NCBI GenBank assembly: GCA_003117195.1
Contig: BDSI01000124.1
Location: forward strand, 254,010 to 318,009
Length of the DNA stretch: 64,000 nucleotides
Direction of reading: 5' to 3'
Source of the DNA: Eudorina sp. 2006-703-Eu-15
Lineage: Eukaryota; Chlorophyta; Chlorophyceae; Chlamydomonadales; Volvocaceae
The position numbers were made by a program, and so were the translations under genes. The notes beneath the pieces were generated by a model. That model did no database searches and was not told the DNA's origin. It saw only the letters and a program-made list of their open reading frames with translations. Within the stretch, counting starts at the first letter, position 1. Each line of letters begins with the position of its first letter. Positions 1 to 12,726 of the stretch are shown in pieces.

Positions 1-904
1 CTCCTGCACTTTGAAGAAGCAGTGTGATGCGCGTCGGCAGGGCAGATTTGGGGTCTCTGCAGCGCTCGCCACGTACGGTGCCTTGCAGTGTCGTTCTCTA
101 CCAACTGAACATGAACAAGTGAACATCCGCGTAGGGTCCTCATCAATGTTTCTGTACACAGTATCCGCACGGAGGTAGGGGCGGACGGGGACTTGCTGTG
201 TGAGTTTTAGACTCAATCAGGATTATACTGACGAATCAGGATTTTGTTGGAAGGCTTTGGTACTCCAGCCACATCCCAACCTTTTTATCCGCGAATGCCA
301 TGGTGACTTTGGAGCCGAACGGCTGGGTAAACTCATTATGACACGCACGCCAACTTGTTTATTTGATGCGTCATGAAGCAAGTTATTACAAATTGCTGCA
401 TCTAGGGCCTACACGGACGACGCAGTCGTCGAAACTTACCGTACCTTTGAACCAAACGCACGCTTGCACACAAGTCGCTATAAAATAGGTATAGATTATA
501 ATTTATTTTAGTGACTGTTCTCAAAGAAACGCATACGTCCTCATACATGGCTGATAGGTTAAGCGCATGAAGCGAAACCCATCAACACAGACCTCATACC
601 ATCTGGTGTTAGCAACTCATATTCACAAATGTGTTGATCCAGCATATACTGGTGAATACGGGAAAAATATTATTTATCACTGACCATCGCCGTACGCCAT
701 CTGTAATTCACATTGTGAAGCCTTCAATTACAAATACTATATTTGATAATGAAATTATTTTTTATTGAAATAAGCCACTGTTGAGGTGCCCACCGCCCGC
801 CCTGATTTGTACGGATTGCCGAAGGCTTCCGACTTCTTACAAAATGAGCAGGACTCCATTTTTCCATTCATATGGTACTGTTTCTTCACCGTGGAAACAG
901 TAAA
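1..904. other. AT-rich region upstream of the pherophorin gene
   Basis: No coding sequence was found. The stretch is clearly more AT-rich than the exons that follow. A TATA-like string TATAAAAT lies at 479-486, about 420 bases before the first ATG at 905. It could belong to the pherophorin promoter if the 5' leader is long, but the distance makes this tentative. Confidence 0.4.
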
Positions 905-3900
905 ATGAAAGCAAGGAAACTTCTCATTGTGGCTCTGGCCCTTGGCCTGTAAGTGTGACCCTCGTGCAGGCCTTCTGCTGTGATGCCTAGTAAGATATGT
1001 TGAACCTCACACAAGTCTTAGTACAATGTAAATGATTTCTCTGGAGATGAGCCAGTTTACGCACAATTGGTCATTGCCGTCGAACGACACCTACTGTATG
1101 GCCATTTTACTGTGTGCATTATGTCGTGTTGCGCAGGGCTGTGGCAGCAACAGCTCAAGATGCGCAGGATCTTCCATTCCCATTTATTAAATGCCAACAA
1201 GACCCGGTGGCTTACCACGTAAACTCGGTCATCACCCCTGGCCCGGACCCCAACACTTATTGCTTCACCATCAATGTTCAAGTTCCACCTGACTGCACTG
1301 ATAAGTGCTGCTCGGCGAACTTGCGCAAGTTCGAGGTCAGTTGTGCCAGCGAACGTCCGATAGATCCTGGCGCGTCCAGTACATAATTATGCTTCCAGTC
1401 ATGTGCAGGCGATGAGAAAGAAGAGCAAATATCTGTAAAGTTCATTTTAGTGGTTTACTTGTGCTAGGCGTCGTGACGGCCGACTGAATGTTTCACGCAC
1501 AATTCGCATGTCAGTGCCCTATTATAGTTCGCTTCGTGCTGCGGATGACAATGCTGCTAAAACATTTTCACTGTTTCGTGAGAATTCGTCTCACCTTTAC
1601 CCGACGAGGGGCGTGTCTGGCCAGGCAATTGAGGTACTCTCTGCATTGCTGTGGGTTTTCAGCTGCATGTCACGCGTTCATCGTCTTCTACAACTCCAAT
1701 CACGACCGCAGAACGGCTAAAATGTCCGCGTCATTCACTCATTCGCAATGCCTTTGGGTACAGTTTTGGTAGAAGGCCGTTTGGCGCCATGCTTCGCCGA
1801 ATGAGTACGCGAATCGCTTCCCGACACTCCCCAGTCGAGCCCGGTCAAACCGTCAACGCTCCCCTCGCCATAGTTATCATCACGCCCGCCTGCTCCGCAC
1901 CGCATCCGCCCGCGAACCCCCTGGCCATTAGTTCACGACCAGCAGCGGCATGCGCCTGTTCATCCCCGCTCCCCGCTGTGCTCGGATCACAAGGGGGTCT
2001 GGTTGGCCGCTGCACCTACTGTACAGCTACCGCGCACGTGCATTTAGGCGTGCTTTGCGCGGCCTGAGGCCTATGGCTCTCTATGGATAGTTGTATAGGT
2101 GTGGGGTTATTCACCCCAACCATGTAATTTTGACACAAGCACCTACTGTTCGCCTGCCTTGGGACGCCCCCGTGCGAAGCAAGGTGCGCGGGGCGCCTGA
2201 CCTGCACTGTCTAAGCCACCTCTCAAACACACGCGGGCCGTGCGACCTCACAAGGCACGGTGCACGCCCGCAACCCGAATGCGCCGTTGCTAACCGACTG
2301 GACGGACAATAGGTCATGGGGCGGACTTTCACGGCTGTTTATTTTGCGTCTCGCCGGTGTCGTACACAGCCGTACTGGCATTTGTCGCTCCGCGACACCT
2401 GCCTCACGACCCTAGACCCCGGACCTCTCGTAACCCGGCGTTGGTTAACAGGCGTACAGGCTCCATTTGACCCATCTCGAAATGCAGCCAACCCTGATCC
2501 TGACCGCTTGCCCTCCCCCATGAGTCACCCTTGGGACTCCGGTCGGCTGACCTCCCGCTGACCTCCCGCTGACCTCCACCACAGATCAATGTGAACCCCG
2601 AGTGCCAGGTGTCTGGCGCCCGCCTGTCCGCGACCCTCAACGGGCAGCCCGCGCCGACAGTGCCCGCCATCGGTACGGCGCCGGGCGGCGCCAACGCCAC
2701 CGTGCTGCGCGTCAGCAGCCTGGGCATGGACCTGGAGAGTGCCGACGGCGCCGTGCTGTGTATCACCCTGGGGACCAACTCGGTCGGCGAGGGATGCCTC
2801 ACGCTCGACGCGCTGTGCGTGCCGCCGGGCGGCGGCAGGCGCGGCTCATGCAACACCGTGCTGTACGACGACACTTTCGACTGCTGCCCGGTGGATGTCG
2901 CGGAGCTGACGACGCCGCCTCCGCCGCCGCCTCCGCCGCCGTCATCGCCGCCGCCGCCGGCGCCGCCGCCGCAGTGCGAGGTCTGCGTGTACGGCATCCT
3001 GACGCCGCCGACGCCCGACCTGGACCCGGTCCGGTACGACGCCGACATCTGCTTCAACTTCCAAACCACCGTTGGCGCTATCATCAACGGCCTGGCCAGG
3101 CGCTACAACGTTCCCCTGGCGGCGCCCTTCGCCCCCAACCCGGCTAACTGCGGCCCGCTTCAAATCAAGGTCTGCGGTACCTTCAAGACCGCCGCTGGTG
3201 GCAAGTCGCTGGAGTCGAAGATCCAGGAGCAGCTGCCCACCTTTGTGACTGCTGCCACGCCCGGCGGCAACATCTGCAGTCCAGAGAACGAGGGCTACGA
3301 GGTTGAGGTCACCACCGACCCCAACAACAAGCCACCGAAGCCGTCGCCGCCGCCAGCAGCCTACCGCGGGCCACCCCCGCCGCCGCCGGTCAAGTCACCG
3401 CCGCCCCCGAAGAAGTCGCCGTCGCCGCCGCCGCCGAAGCTGTCCCCGCCGCCGAAGGTGTCCCCGCCGCCCAAGTCGTGGGCGAAGTCGCCGCCGCCGG
3501 TCAGCGCTTTGGTCAATTCGCCGCCGCCCCCGAGCTCTTGGGGGGTGAAATCGCCGCCGCCGCCAAACGAGGACGACGAGTACAAGAAGTCGCCGCCGCC
3601 GCCAAACGAGGACGACGAGTACAAGAAGTCGCCGCCGCCGATCAGCTCGCCGCCGCCGCCGATCAGCTCGCCGCCGCCGCCGATCAGCTCGCCGCCGCCG
3701 CCAAACGAGGACGACGAGTACAAGAAGTCGCCGCCGCCAGCCAGCGCTTTGGTCGACCCCTCGCCGCCGCCTAGCTCTTGGGGGGTGAAGTCGCCACCGC
3801 CGCCGGCCACTGGCGGCGGTGGCGGCTGGGGCGGCTGGGGTCGCCGCAGCATGCAGACGGCCCAGTCCACTGTGACCAACTGCGTCAAGCTGTACGCGTC

Positions 3901-6259
3901 GTCGGTGTGCCCGCTGCCGCCCAGCCCGCTGGTCAACTGCACGTGAGTCGCGCCCGTGCACGCTTCATCCCGTACACAGATCCTCCCCTGGACTGGCCTG
4001 ATGATCTTGTGAGGTTTGGTAGTTCTTGAGACTGCTAGTTCTTGAGACTGCTAGTTCTTGAGACTGCTAGTTCTTGAGACTGCTAGTTCTTGAGACTACT
4101 GCACTCGGGACTTACGAGCGCGGCGCCTTGCTTAACGCCCGGGTTCGCCGTTGCAATTGCACCCGCAGCTGCAACACCACGCAAGGCATCCTGCCCTTCA
4201 TCGCGGCCCCTCGCTTCACCATCATGCCCAGCTGGGGCTCCACCACCACCTACTGCTTCACCATCAAGACGATCACCGACCTGGTGCCGGTGAGCATTGG
4301 CGGATCTGGATCTGGATCTGGGTTTGGGACAGGACGCGGAACCAGTGGGCCCGATCCGTGCAGTTTTGGAGTTCCTCTGATGCTCATGCCGCGAAGCTCA
4401 TGGCGACCGGGGACGCACCGTTGGACCCACCATCAAGCCTCACAATCGCACAGTACCGCTGTTTTATCAGATGCATCTATATGCGCCGGAGCGTTACCTG
4501 TCATGTGGCCGACAACAGGTCAAACTGACTGACCCCGCCCATCTCCACCACCTCGAAATCTCGCCACCTGCCCCCTCTCCCAACCGCAGAGCACGTGCGG
4601 TGGCACTGACACGCTGCTGAAGGTCGAGATCCCATCATGTACGACACCAACGGGGCGGGGTCCAGGGCGGGGTTCTGGCGGGCGTGGGTGTGTACCCAGG
4701 ATGTGTCTGATGTGGAGTTGTGTGCGATGAAGGCGTGGGTTGACCTTCGCCCTTGCACGCATGAGTTGGGCATGTGTGGTTGTTTACCAATGCTGTGGAG
4801 GTAAGCGGGAGATAGTGCACCTGCCCATGGAATCCGGAGGTAGTGTGCTGTTGCGGACTTGTTGTCCGACCCTCGTTGTAGGATGCCCTTCTGAGCAGAC
4901 GGTATCGCACCACATGCAGTTCAGCAGCGTCCCCCCTTCTTGTTTTCTGACACACTGAGCGGTCCTCGCCGGCACGACTGCTGCGGCCTTTCTCCGCCGG
5001 CTGACACCACCTACCCCTCCGTCCCCCGCTTGCGGCCTTTCCCAATGTCTCTTTCCTTTCGAGCGCAGCCTTCAGCCAATCGCCCAACACCAAGTCCATC
5101 ACGCTCTACCCGGGCAACGGCGGCATCACCACGCTGTCTCCCAGCTGGGCCGGCGACGTCTTCAAGGGTGAGAGCGAGGAAGGCAATTCGACAAGGCGCA
5201 CGGCTGCGCTTCCTGCCTTGCGTGGTTTTGTGTGCAGCACACGCCCTATTGATTCTGCCGTGGTCATCAATGCACAGAGGGCCGTTTATACAGGGTCGTG
5301 GAGGGCGGGCCGCAATGGGATAGGAAGGCCGGGGGCCGCTGTAACATAAATAACCCTAAACCCCAACTTAAAATAATAATGGCGTGCAGCGCGGGAGGTT
5401 TGCATGGCTCCAGCGCTCGCTCGTGCTTCCCCATGCAGCAGGCAACCCATGTATGCAAAGGAGAACGCCGAGTCTCCGTGTTTGAGGACCCTTGAAAGCG
5501 TGTGACGGGTCCGCCTGTCCTGTTCGGTTCCTGTTTGCCCCCTGCAGTGACCCCCATCAACTGGAGCGTTGCGCAAGCCTCCGGCGGGAAGATCTGCATC
5601 GACGTGAAGAAGCCGGCCACCCTCGAGGATGTGTGCGGGGGCCAGTGGTGAGTCACCGCGGGCCAGGCAACTGGGAAGGTTGTAGTACAGGTGCAGTACA
5701 GTGGCAGTACAGGTGCAGCACAGTTGCAGCAAAGTTGCTGGGGACAGTTCGTCGTGTCGCACCCCGTCTGTTTGGCGAAGGGCCCCATGCCCCGATGCCC
5801 GCCTTCTGTGGTCGCCCTCCCGGGCCGACCGGGTCCGCCTTCGAAGTTAAAACCCTAGTGCAACCGTGTAAAGGTGGACCCTGGGTCCCAACCCAAGGTA
5901 CCAATGCACGGTATGCGTTGGTCGGAAACACCTGCACAAATTCAACCTCGCGAGAAACCACCTTGGTGCACCAGACAGGCTCCACAAAAGTGCACCGGAG
6001 CGCACCCTGCAACCGGGCGGGTCTCTTCTCTAAATACCCTGCACCCACTCAAACAGGCAACCCTACGTGTGTCCTGGTTCAAACCCGGGAGGTTTGCTGG
6101 CTCCTTGACGCCCGCAGTTACAAACGAACGAGGAACGACTGAGTCGACATACCCGCCCGCCCGCCCTGCCCTGCCCTGCCCGCCGCTCGCAGCTACCTGT
6201 ACCTCTTCAACGATAAGAAGGACTGCTGCCCGGTGTACCGCACCAGCGAGTCGTACTGA
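905..6259 (+). CDS. Pherophorin-type extracellular-matrix hydroxyproline-rich glycoprotein
   Basis: Eight exons are inferred: 905-948, 1137-1335, 2585-3942, 4169-4289, 4590-4638, 5069-5167, 5548-5647 and 6193-6259. All introns are GT-AG with matching phases, giving 678 residues. Residues 1-20 form a signal peptide (MKARKLLIVALALGL start). A first Cys-rich pherophorin (DUF3707) module runs from about 25 to 190. A short Pro spacer (about 190-211) leads to a second Cys module with the CEVCVYG and DICFNF motifs (about 212-328). A long SPPPP region follows (about 329-493). A C-terminal pherophorin module (about 505-678) holds NCTCNTTQGILPF, YCFTIKT, GGKICIDV and a terminal KKDCCPVY. In the family, such modules sit at both ends of a rod of hydroxylated, arabinosylated prolines in the secreted wall or matrix. 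The rod here is unusual in carrying acidic NEDDEYKK blocks. Family assignment is firm; exon 5 (49 bases, GTACG donor) is the least certain splice. Confidence 0.9.
3566..3727 (+). repeat. Three NEDDEYKK blocks inside the pherophorin Pro-rich rod
   Basis: The octapeptide NEDDEYKK is encoded at 3566-3589, 3605-3628 and 3704-3727, each flanked by SPPPP. Copies two and three are separated by three ISSPPPP units. A longer pair of blocks containing SSWGVKSPPPP lies on either side, at about 3500-3560 and 3740-3800. The DNA copies are nearly identical, so the rod has grown by recent slippage or unequal exchange while staying in frame. Confidence 0.85.
4021..4100 (+). repeat. 16-bp tandem repeat, five copies, in pherophorin intron 3
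   Basis: The unit AGTTCTTGAGACTGCT is repeated at 4021, 4037, 4053, 4069 and 4085. The last copy differs at one base. It lies wholly within the intron 3943-4168. Confidence 0.95.
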
Positions 6260-9200
6260 AGGAATGTCGTACCAGATGTTCATGACACGACTGTACGACG
6301 TGACATGACCATGGATCGACTTCAATCCAGGCCGCTGCAGGCCACGCCATGAGCTCATGCGTGCAAAGCCTATCGCCAGGGGCCGATTGATCAATCATGA
6401 CTTTTTTGCTTGAGCGATTGGACGGGGCACATGTTGGAGCAAGGCCTGCACACATATATACATATAAGCTTCATGGATGCCGTCATGGATGACGGACGGA
6501 ATGTTCCACGGGTGGCTGGGGTTCTGCTGCCTGGCGGATAAGCGGTCTTGGGCGTGCGCCCAAATCGATGGCTCCTCAAGTCGCAGCCGCGAACTCGGCT
6601 GGCCCAACCGCTGTATGTGCACTGAAAATTGTTCGCAGGCGGGAGGGGGGAGGGTGCGTGTGTGGTGCACACTCGCTGCGATGCGAGTTGTTCGCTGCTC
6701 GAGTGCCTGCTTGACTGTGCTGTGCATGCGGTTCCGCACCTGTGAATGCATGGGTGTGTCTGTGCTGCATGGGCATGGGTACGTTGGTGCCGGGCACCGC
6801 ATACATACGGCATTTGCGGATGTATCACACCACCAACTACACCAACATGACGTGGACGGAAGAAGCACTGATTCAACGACTAGCGTGGCGGGATGGCGGG
6901 ATGTTCAATGAACCCCGAAGCCTGGCGGTGGAATGTCCGTCGCATGCCTGCCTACCATTGATAACCATCTGTTTTACGGGTTGCGAATGAACCATCGCAT
7001 TCGTTCTAGGGTTTCTGCAAAGTAGGGCATGGATTATTTGTTGACATGCATTCTGCACTGCAGAATGTACGGCGCTCCTGTCCGTGGTCTGTCTGCTGCA
7101 GGCGAGATCCTGTCCGTACGTGACGATGTCGTGTTTTCCTTGTTGTTACTGTAGTTCAGAGGCTCGGTGCCGCGAGCTCCATGCGTATGATACCTCTTCG
7201 GACGTACGGGATCGCTGCCTTTGCCGTATTGTTTGAGTGGGCTGCCAGTGCTACAGTGACCAGGGGATTGACCATGGGAGAGCGCAGAGGCGTCGTAAGC
7301 ATGCACCTACGGCATGCACGCCGTGACATCTCAACGCGGAACTCAAGGGCTTGAGATCTGCATCTCTGACGGATACAACTTGATTTTTGAATTCAAGAAT
7401 TCCCGAGTGTAAAATTCGTTTCTGAGTAACATTCTTCTTCCAACCCACCCACGACGCAATGTACAGTTGAGAGTTACGGAACGGTGAAGAACTGATCAGC
7501 ACGCACCGCGGTTAGCTTCGGCGGATAGCGTTTACCTGTCAACCAGAACATACACGAGGACATCGAGGACAGCTGAACCATGCCGACACGTGCTAACCGG
7601 CGCTTCAGCGCACCGATCAGCTGTCGCCGTAACTCTTACATCACAGATTGCCCAGGATTGCCCGTTGTTTTTGCTGTACAGAAGTTGGCGGTCAACCTCC
7701 ACCCCTTGCCTGGTCTGGCATTCCTATCCTAATGTGTTGGAAAGAGTTTCGATAAACCTTTTCAACAATTTTGCACGAAGGTAAGATCATTGTATGTGTC
7801 AAGTGTCGAACGGTCAGATGTCGAAATGTGCAAATGACTCAACCGTTAGCGAGGCCAGGCGGCCGAAACTTTATCTTAGGACTGATGCCACTAGACTTAA
7901 ACGTCACATCATCTCTGCACGGTTAAAACCCTTGGGTACTAGCACGCCACTCGTCGTTTGCTTCGGCAATAATACTTCGACACCTTCTTGGCAGGTATTA
8001 CTGCCAAGAATCCAGGTCCATTACTACCGAAGTCGTTCGGCCTCATTTATTACTTGACTGCGGGCATCCTTCAGCACGTTTCATGCTGTCATTAAGGATT
8101 AAGCGAAGATTTGGTGGGCGACTAGTGCGGGCGCGAAGGTAAATTGTTTGTTGGACCAATAGCTCCAAGGGTTGGCAGTACTTTTTTCTCAAGGTAATCT
8201 TCACAGGCACATGTTACGAAAGCAAGGATGCCGGTAGTTAAGCCCCAAAACATCCTTGAACAAATCCGAACGAAATCGCGCTTATGCGACAAATAGAGAC
8301 AGGCTTTATGGTGATCAATACGTTTTGATACATCGCGATTTGCCTGCACGCACGGTACCATACTGTGTCCGTAGAAATACATTGACCAACATGTATAACG
8401 CAGCCAGACCTGCCAAAACCTAATATGCGCCACATGCGCATAATGTTGTATTCTATTTTATTTAAAAACTGCAACAAGGTTGGGCACGGCGCCTGCTGTC
8501 ATTGGGGCCTTGTTGGTCACCGCCTGTAATGCCCCGGCAGAGAATATCTGTAGATCGATCGATAAACGGTTGACAACGCACACCAAGCTAGTATGATGCA
8601 ACGTGTCGTGTTGCGGCTTCCGGTCGCAGAAGCACCGCTGCATGCAAGTACCCACGCAGGAGACTTGAAGTGATCGCCTCAAGCCGGCATTTCCATGAGT
8701 CGAATCGTGTCGAGTACCGGTCAGACATTCAATCTCCCGCGGGGCAAGTTATGCATTGATGGATCACAGTGCCGTCGGACTGAGCGTGGTGTCGTTTAGT
8801 GCCGCACGAAACGGCAAACCGCCGTAACCCGTAAGTACCTGTAAGTATTGCTTTTGCACCCGCCCGGAACGTAAATAATTGGAGCCATAAATTATAAAAA
8901 TAATATTGCTACAACTTGTCTGAAGGAACGGCATTTTTGTTACAATCTGGGCAGGTCCTGGACTTCGATAACTTCGACCCTCTTCGATGAAGTTGATAAG
9001 TGTCGTGAGGAGCCGATCGACAACCCTTCACCTCGCCTTAGCCATCGCATAAGAGCATCCCCGAACAAGTAAAGCTTCGCACCTTACCATTCAATTTTCG
9101 TCATGGACGAATTATGTCATGTCCGGCTCTCGGCGCAGTCCGGCTTTCGACTCGACTGCCCTCGGGAAGAGACAGAACCTGTGCCTCCGTTTGCTGCCCT

Positions 9201-9640
9201 GAACTGGCACACAGGAAAGCGAGGCCTTGTCCTGGCTCCGAACGAGCAACTGCACTGCTCGGGACGCAGGGCTCTGACCGGTGCCTCTAGGCGGTTACCA
9301 CAGGTTACAGTCGCCCCCTCTCCCTGTCCCGCTCTGTAGGCCCCCCCCCTCGTTGACGACGGGGCCCGGGCGACTTTGCAAGGAGCGTGTACGCGGCGGC
9401 CGCCGATGACCCCTTCCCCAGGGGACTCCCCAAAAGGGCCTTACGATCATACGATGCACTCACAAATGCAACCGAAAGCATGCGCAGCTCACTCACTATC
9501 TTAAATGCGTGCATGCAGCTGTCAGCCAGAGTGGGAAAAACGAGAAACTCTACACCACGCTTACAACCTATCCCGTGGGCGAGCTTACAGAACCCATGCG
9601 TCCCCAACCACCGGGGGCCCGTGACACCGGTGAGGTGGTG
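6260..9640. other. Downstream region of the pherophorin gene and intergenic DNA
   Basis: No supported gene was found. The first kilobase is likely to include the pherophorin 3' untranslated region. A TGTAA string, the usual green-algal polyadenylation signal, occurs at 7408-7412, about 1.15 kb past the stop codon, which is far but possible. From about 7.3 to 9.0 kb the sequence is AT-rich with only short, unconvincing open frames. I recognise no RNA gene. Confidence 0.4.
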
Positions 9641-9647
9641 AGGACCG

Positions 9648-9780
9648 GAGCTGACCCGGGTTTGAGGAGCTGACCCGGGTTTGAGGAGCTGACCCGGGTT
9701 TGAGGAGCAGACCCGGGTTTGAGGAGCTGACCCGGGTTTGAGGAGCTGACCCGGGTTTGAGGAGCTGACCCGGGTTTGAG
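9648..9780 (+). repeat. 19-bp tandem repeat, seven copies, containing CCCGGG
   Basis: The unit GAGCTGACCCGGGTTTGAG is repeated seven times without gaps over exactly 133 bases. Copy four carries a T-to-A change (GAGCAG). No gene overlaps it. It is a plain minisatellite; the repeated CpG-containing CCCGGG core could be a methylation target. Confidence 0.95.
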
Positions 9781-12123
9781 GCCCCTGTCCTGGCGGAGGG
9801 GAGTGCAGGCAGGGGGAAGCGCACAAACGCGATCCCAGTCAGACCACCTCAGGGTCAGCCTTCTGGGCCGCTGCGACCGACAACGTGTTGAAAGGAGTCA
9901 CGCGCCGTCCAGCCACGAGGGCGCGAGGCGCGTTGATCAGTACTGTGCTACTTTCACATTGACATTCACCGCCGTCCACAATGGCGGCGCGGGCCCCGCC
10001 CCGACACCCCCGCCCCGCCCGCGGGGTCCGCGGCACCGCGCCTCATGTATGCACGGCCCCACGGAATGCCGCAGCACAGCACAGCACAGCACAGCACAGC
10101 TGACCGACGTACTTTCCTCGGCACAAAGCCGCTGCAGACCAACGACCTCCGGGTACGCAAGTGCGGAGCGGCACCCGCCCCCGGACCCCAAAAGTGCACC
10201 CGTGCTGGCAGACCCCCTCAGCCGCGCGTGCTGTGCCGAGCTGCACGGCAAAACGGATCGTCGCTAATCGCTGCACGGCAACACGATGACCCCGCCTGGG
10301 GTACTGCCCTGTGCCGCACTTGCCGTACCGTGCGGCAAGCAGTCCGTACCCCTTCGGGACGTACTGCATCGAATGTATACATACACACACACACATCTGC
10401 ACGGTTCTGCTTATTCGCGGCTCAGCTTTTCTCCTTTCAACACACATCGCGACATCGGCCCTGTCCACTGCCCCGGTGGACGGTACCTCTCTGCCCCCCT
10501 CCCATACACACACACACCCTCACAACGTCTCCAACTGCCTCCAACTGAGTTGCCCCACGAAGTTATCCCCCCCCGTGTCAACCGCTCCGTACGCCTGCCT
10601 GCCTGCCTGTCTGCCTGCCTGTCCGCAACCATGCTCCACACCCGTGCGTGCCGCCAATCATCTCCCGGCGGTTGGGATAGCGTTCCCTGCAACGCCCTCT
10701 TGCAACCAGGGAACCCATCAATATCTCCGCCTATGCGTCCATTCACCAACCTCCGTGCCACGCACCTCCATGACGCCCTTCCCAGGTGCGGCGAGAGGTC
10801 ATCGGAAAAACCCTAAGGCAACAATCACTGTGCGGTTCAATCATCGGTGTCCAAGGTGCGCCCGGTTTACCCCGCCTTTACTTCACACACACATACACAC
10901 GCTTGCGGCAATTAGATTGGCAGAGGAACCGCATACGTTCGGGCGGCTTTCCTCGCTAATCGCATATGCTCACCGACCGCGCCGCGCCCGGTCCGCTCCA
11001 GGCATGCCCCCCTGAAACAACATATGTGCACACGTTTGCGTGCGCGTGCGCGTATGCGAGTGCTGCAAAATGATCATAAATGACGTAATTGCCAGTCGAA
11101 CGATTGCGAGAGCCACTGCACTGGATGCGACCCCGTATCACCACCACAATGTGATGCCATGTACGACACTGTACGACGCAGCCCAACCCGGCCGGAGGCG
11201 CGCGTGACGGATTGGGCCGATTGTCTCGACCGCCAGACCCCCGGGTGACCCCCCGGGGGAGCGACGCGGCACCGGGCAGACGTCCCATCATGACCCCACC
11301 CACCCGCCCCGCCTTGGGTTAGGCTGGCTTGGTCTCATCATTTGACGCCCCAGGAGGCCTTCCCCGGGGAGGCTTATTCGGGTGATGTCAGAGATTGATG
11401 CCGTCCGCGCAGTTTCCCCCGCACCGTCCCCAACCCGGTCCAGGGGGGTTGATCGCCGTGGACAAACAACCACCAACCAACCTGGCGGCTGGCTCCCAGT
11501 GTTACTGCCTGTCCAGCCGTCACCTCCACCTCCACCTCCACCTCCGCCTCCACCTCCGCCTGCGCCTCCGCCTGCGCCTCCGCCTCCACCCGCTCCTGCT
11601 GCTTTTGGTGCTGCTGCTCTTGGTGCTGCTGCTCTTGGTGCTGCTGCTGCGGCGGCGGCGCCGCCGCTGCAGTTGCTGTACGACTGATCACGATCGTATG
11701 CATCGCCGGGAAACCAGTCCAACGACATGCGCACACTGCCGTGTGAATGTGTGTGCGGCCCCCCTGTCCCTGTGTCCCTCTGCTTGCAACGGTAGATCCT
11801 GGCCCCGCCAAGTACCCGCGGGGGGGGGGGGCACCGCGCCGGCCCCCTCGCCATCTCAAGCCGCTCAGCGGATGGCCGATCCGGAATGCACACCCCGTCG
11901 AGCTCACCTGCCCTGCATCAAAGCCCCCGTGTTACGGCACCTCGCAATGGCGGTACGGCAAAGCATGCCAGTTTCGCACGAAACGTTGTACCCATGCGAA
12001 ACCGTGAGCGCCGTAAGCCATTGCGCCACAGGACGCTACACGCCGTGGCGAAGCAGATCCGACGCCGCCGCCGACCCCGCGCCTCCGCGGCCGCCGGCAC
12101 CGCGGCCCCTCCCTCCCGCATAC
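9781..12123. other. GC-rich, simple-repeat-rich region with no resolved gene
   Basis: The stretch holds several microsatellites: AGCAC repeats near 10075-10100, CA repeats near 10380-10400, 10507-10520 and 10885-10900, and a triplet-rich block at about 11515-11670. Read on the minus strand, the triplet block encodes either Q/E-rich peptide (EVEVEVEV, QQHQEQQ) or Gly/Ala-rich peptide, depending on frame. It may hold 3' exons of the minus-strand gene that begins at about 17.4 kb, but I could not choose a splice phase with confidence. Confidence 0.35.
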
Positions 12124-12687
12124 CTGCCTCCCTCCCGCCCTCCCCTGACCCGCCTTCTCCCCCACCTCCCCCACCACCGCCACCTCCTCGCCCTCCTCCT
12201 CGCCCCTCGCCTCCTCCATCTCGTCACTGCCGCTGTCGCTGTCCCCGCTGTCCTCCCCCTCGCCGTCTTCGTCGCCGTCGCCGCCCTCCCCGTCGTCGCC
12301 GGGGGGGTCCCGCCGCCGCCCCCGCGCGCCCTCACCGGCCACCACCGCCGCCTGCTCGGCCGCCCGCCCCGGGGCGGTGGCGGGCTGGGCCTGGGCCATG
12401 GCGGCAATCAGCAGCTCCGTGCGAGCCGCCTCGGAGCGGGACAGCAGCGCATTGAGCGCGTAGATCTCCACCCGCCGCCGCTCGCGCTGGGCCACCTGCC
12501 GGCAGCGTTCCTCCGCCTGCGGGGCGGAGGGAGGAGAAGAGCGGCGGCGGAGAAGAGCGGCGGCGACATGGTTCCGGAGGTGACGGACATACATCCATTG
12601 CCCCGCCCGCGCGGCAACAGCTGCGACCGGCGCCGCAGCACTGTTGCGATGGAGACCCGCTCACAGACTGACAGACAGCAGGCTGAT

Positions 12688-12726
<39 letters not shown>

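Noticed and set aside
9648..9780. CRISPR-like array
   Set aside because: The units abut without spacers; it is a plain minisatellite in a eukaryotic genome.
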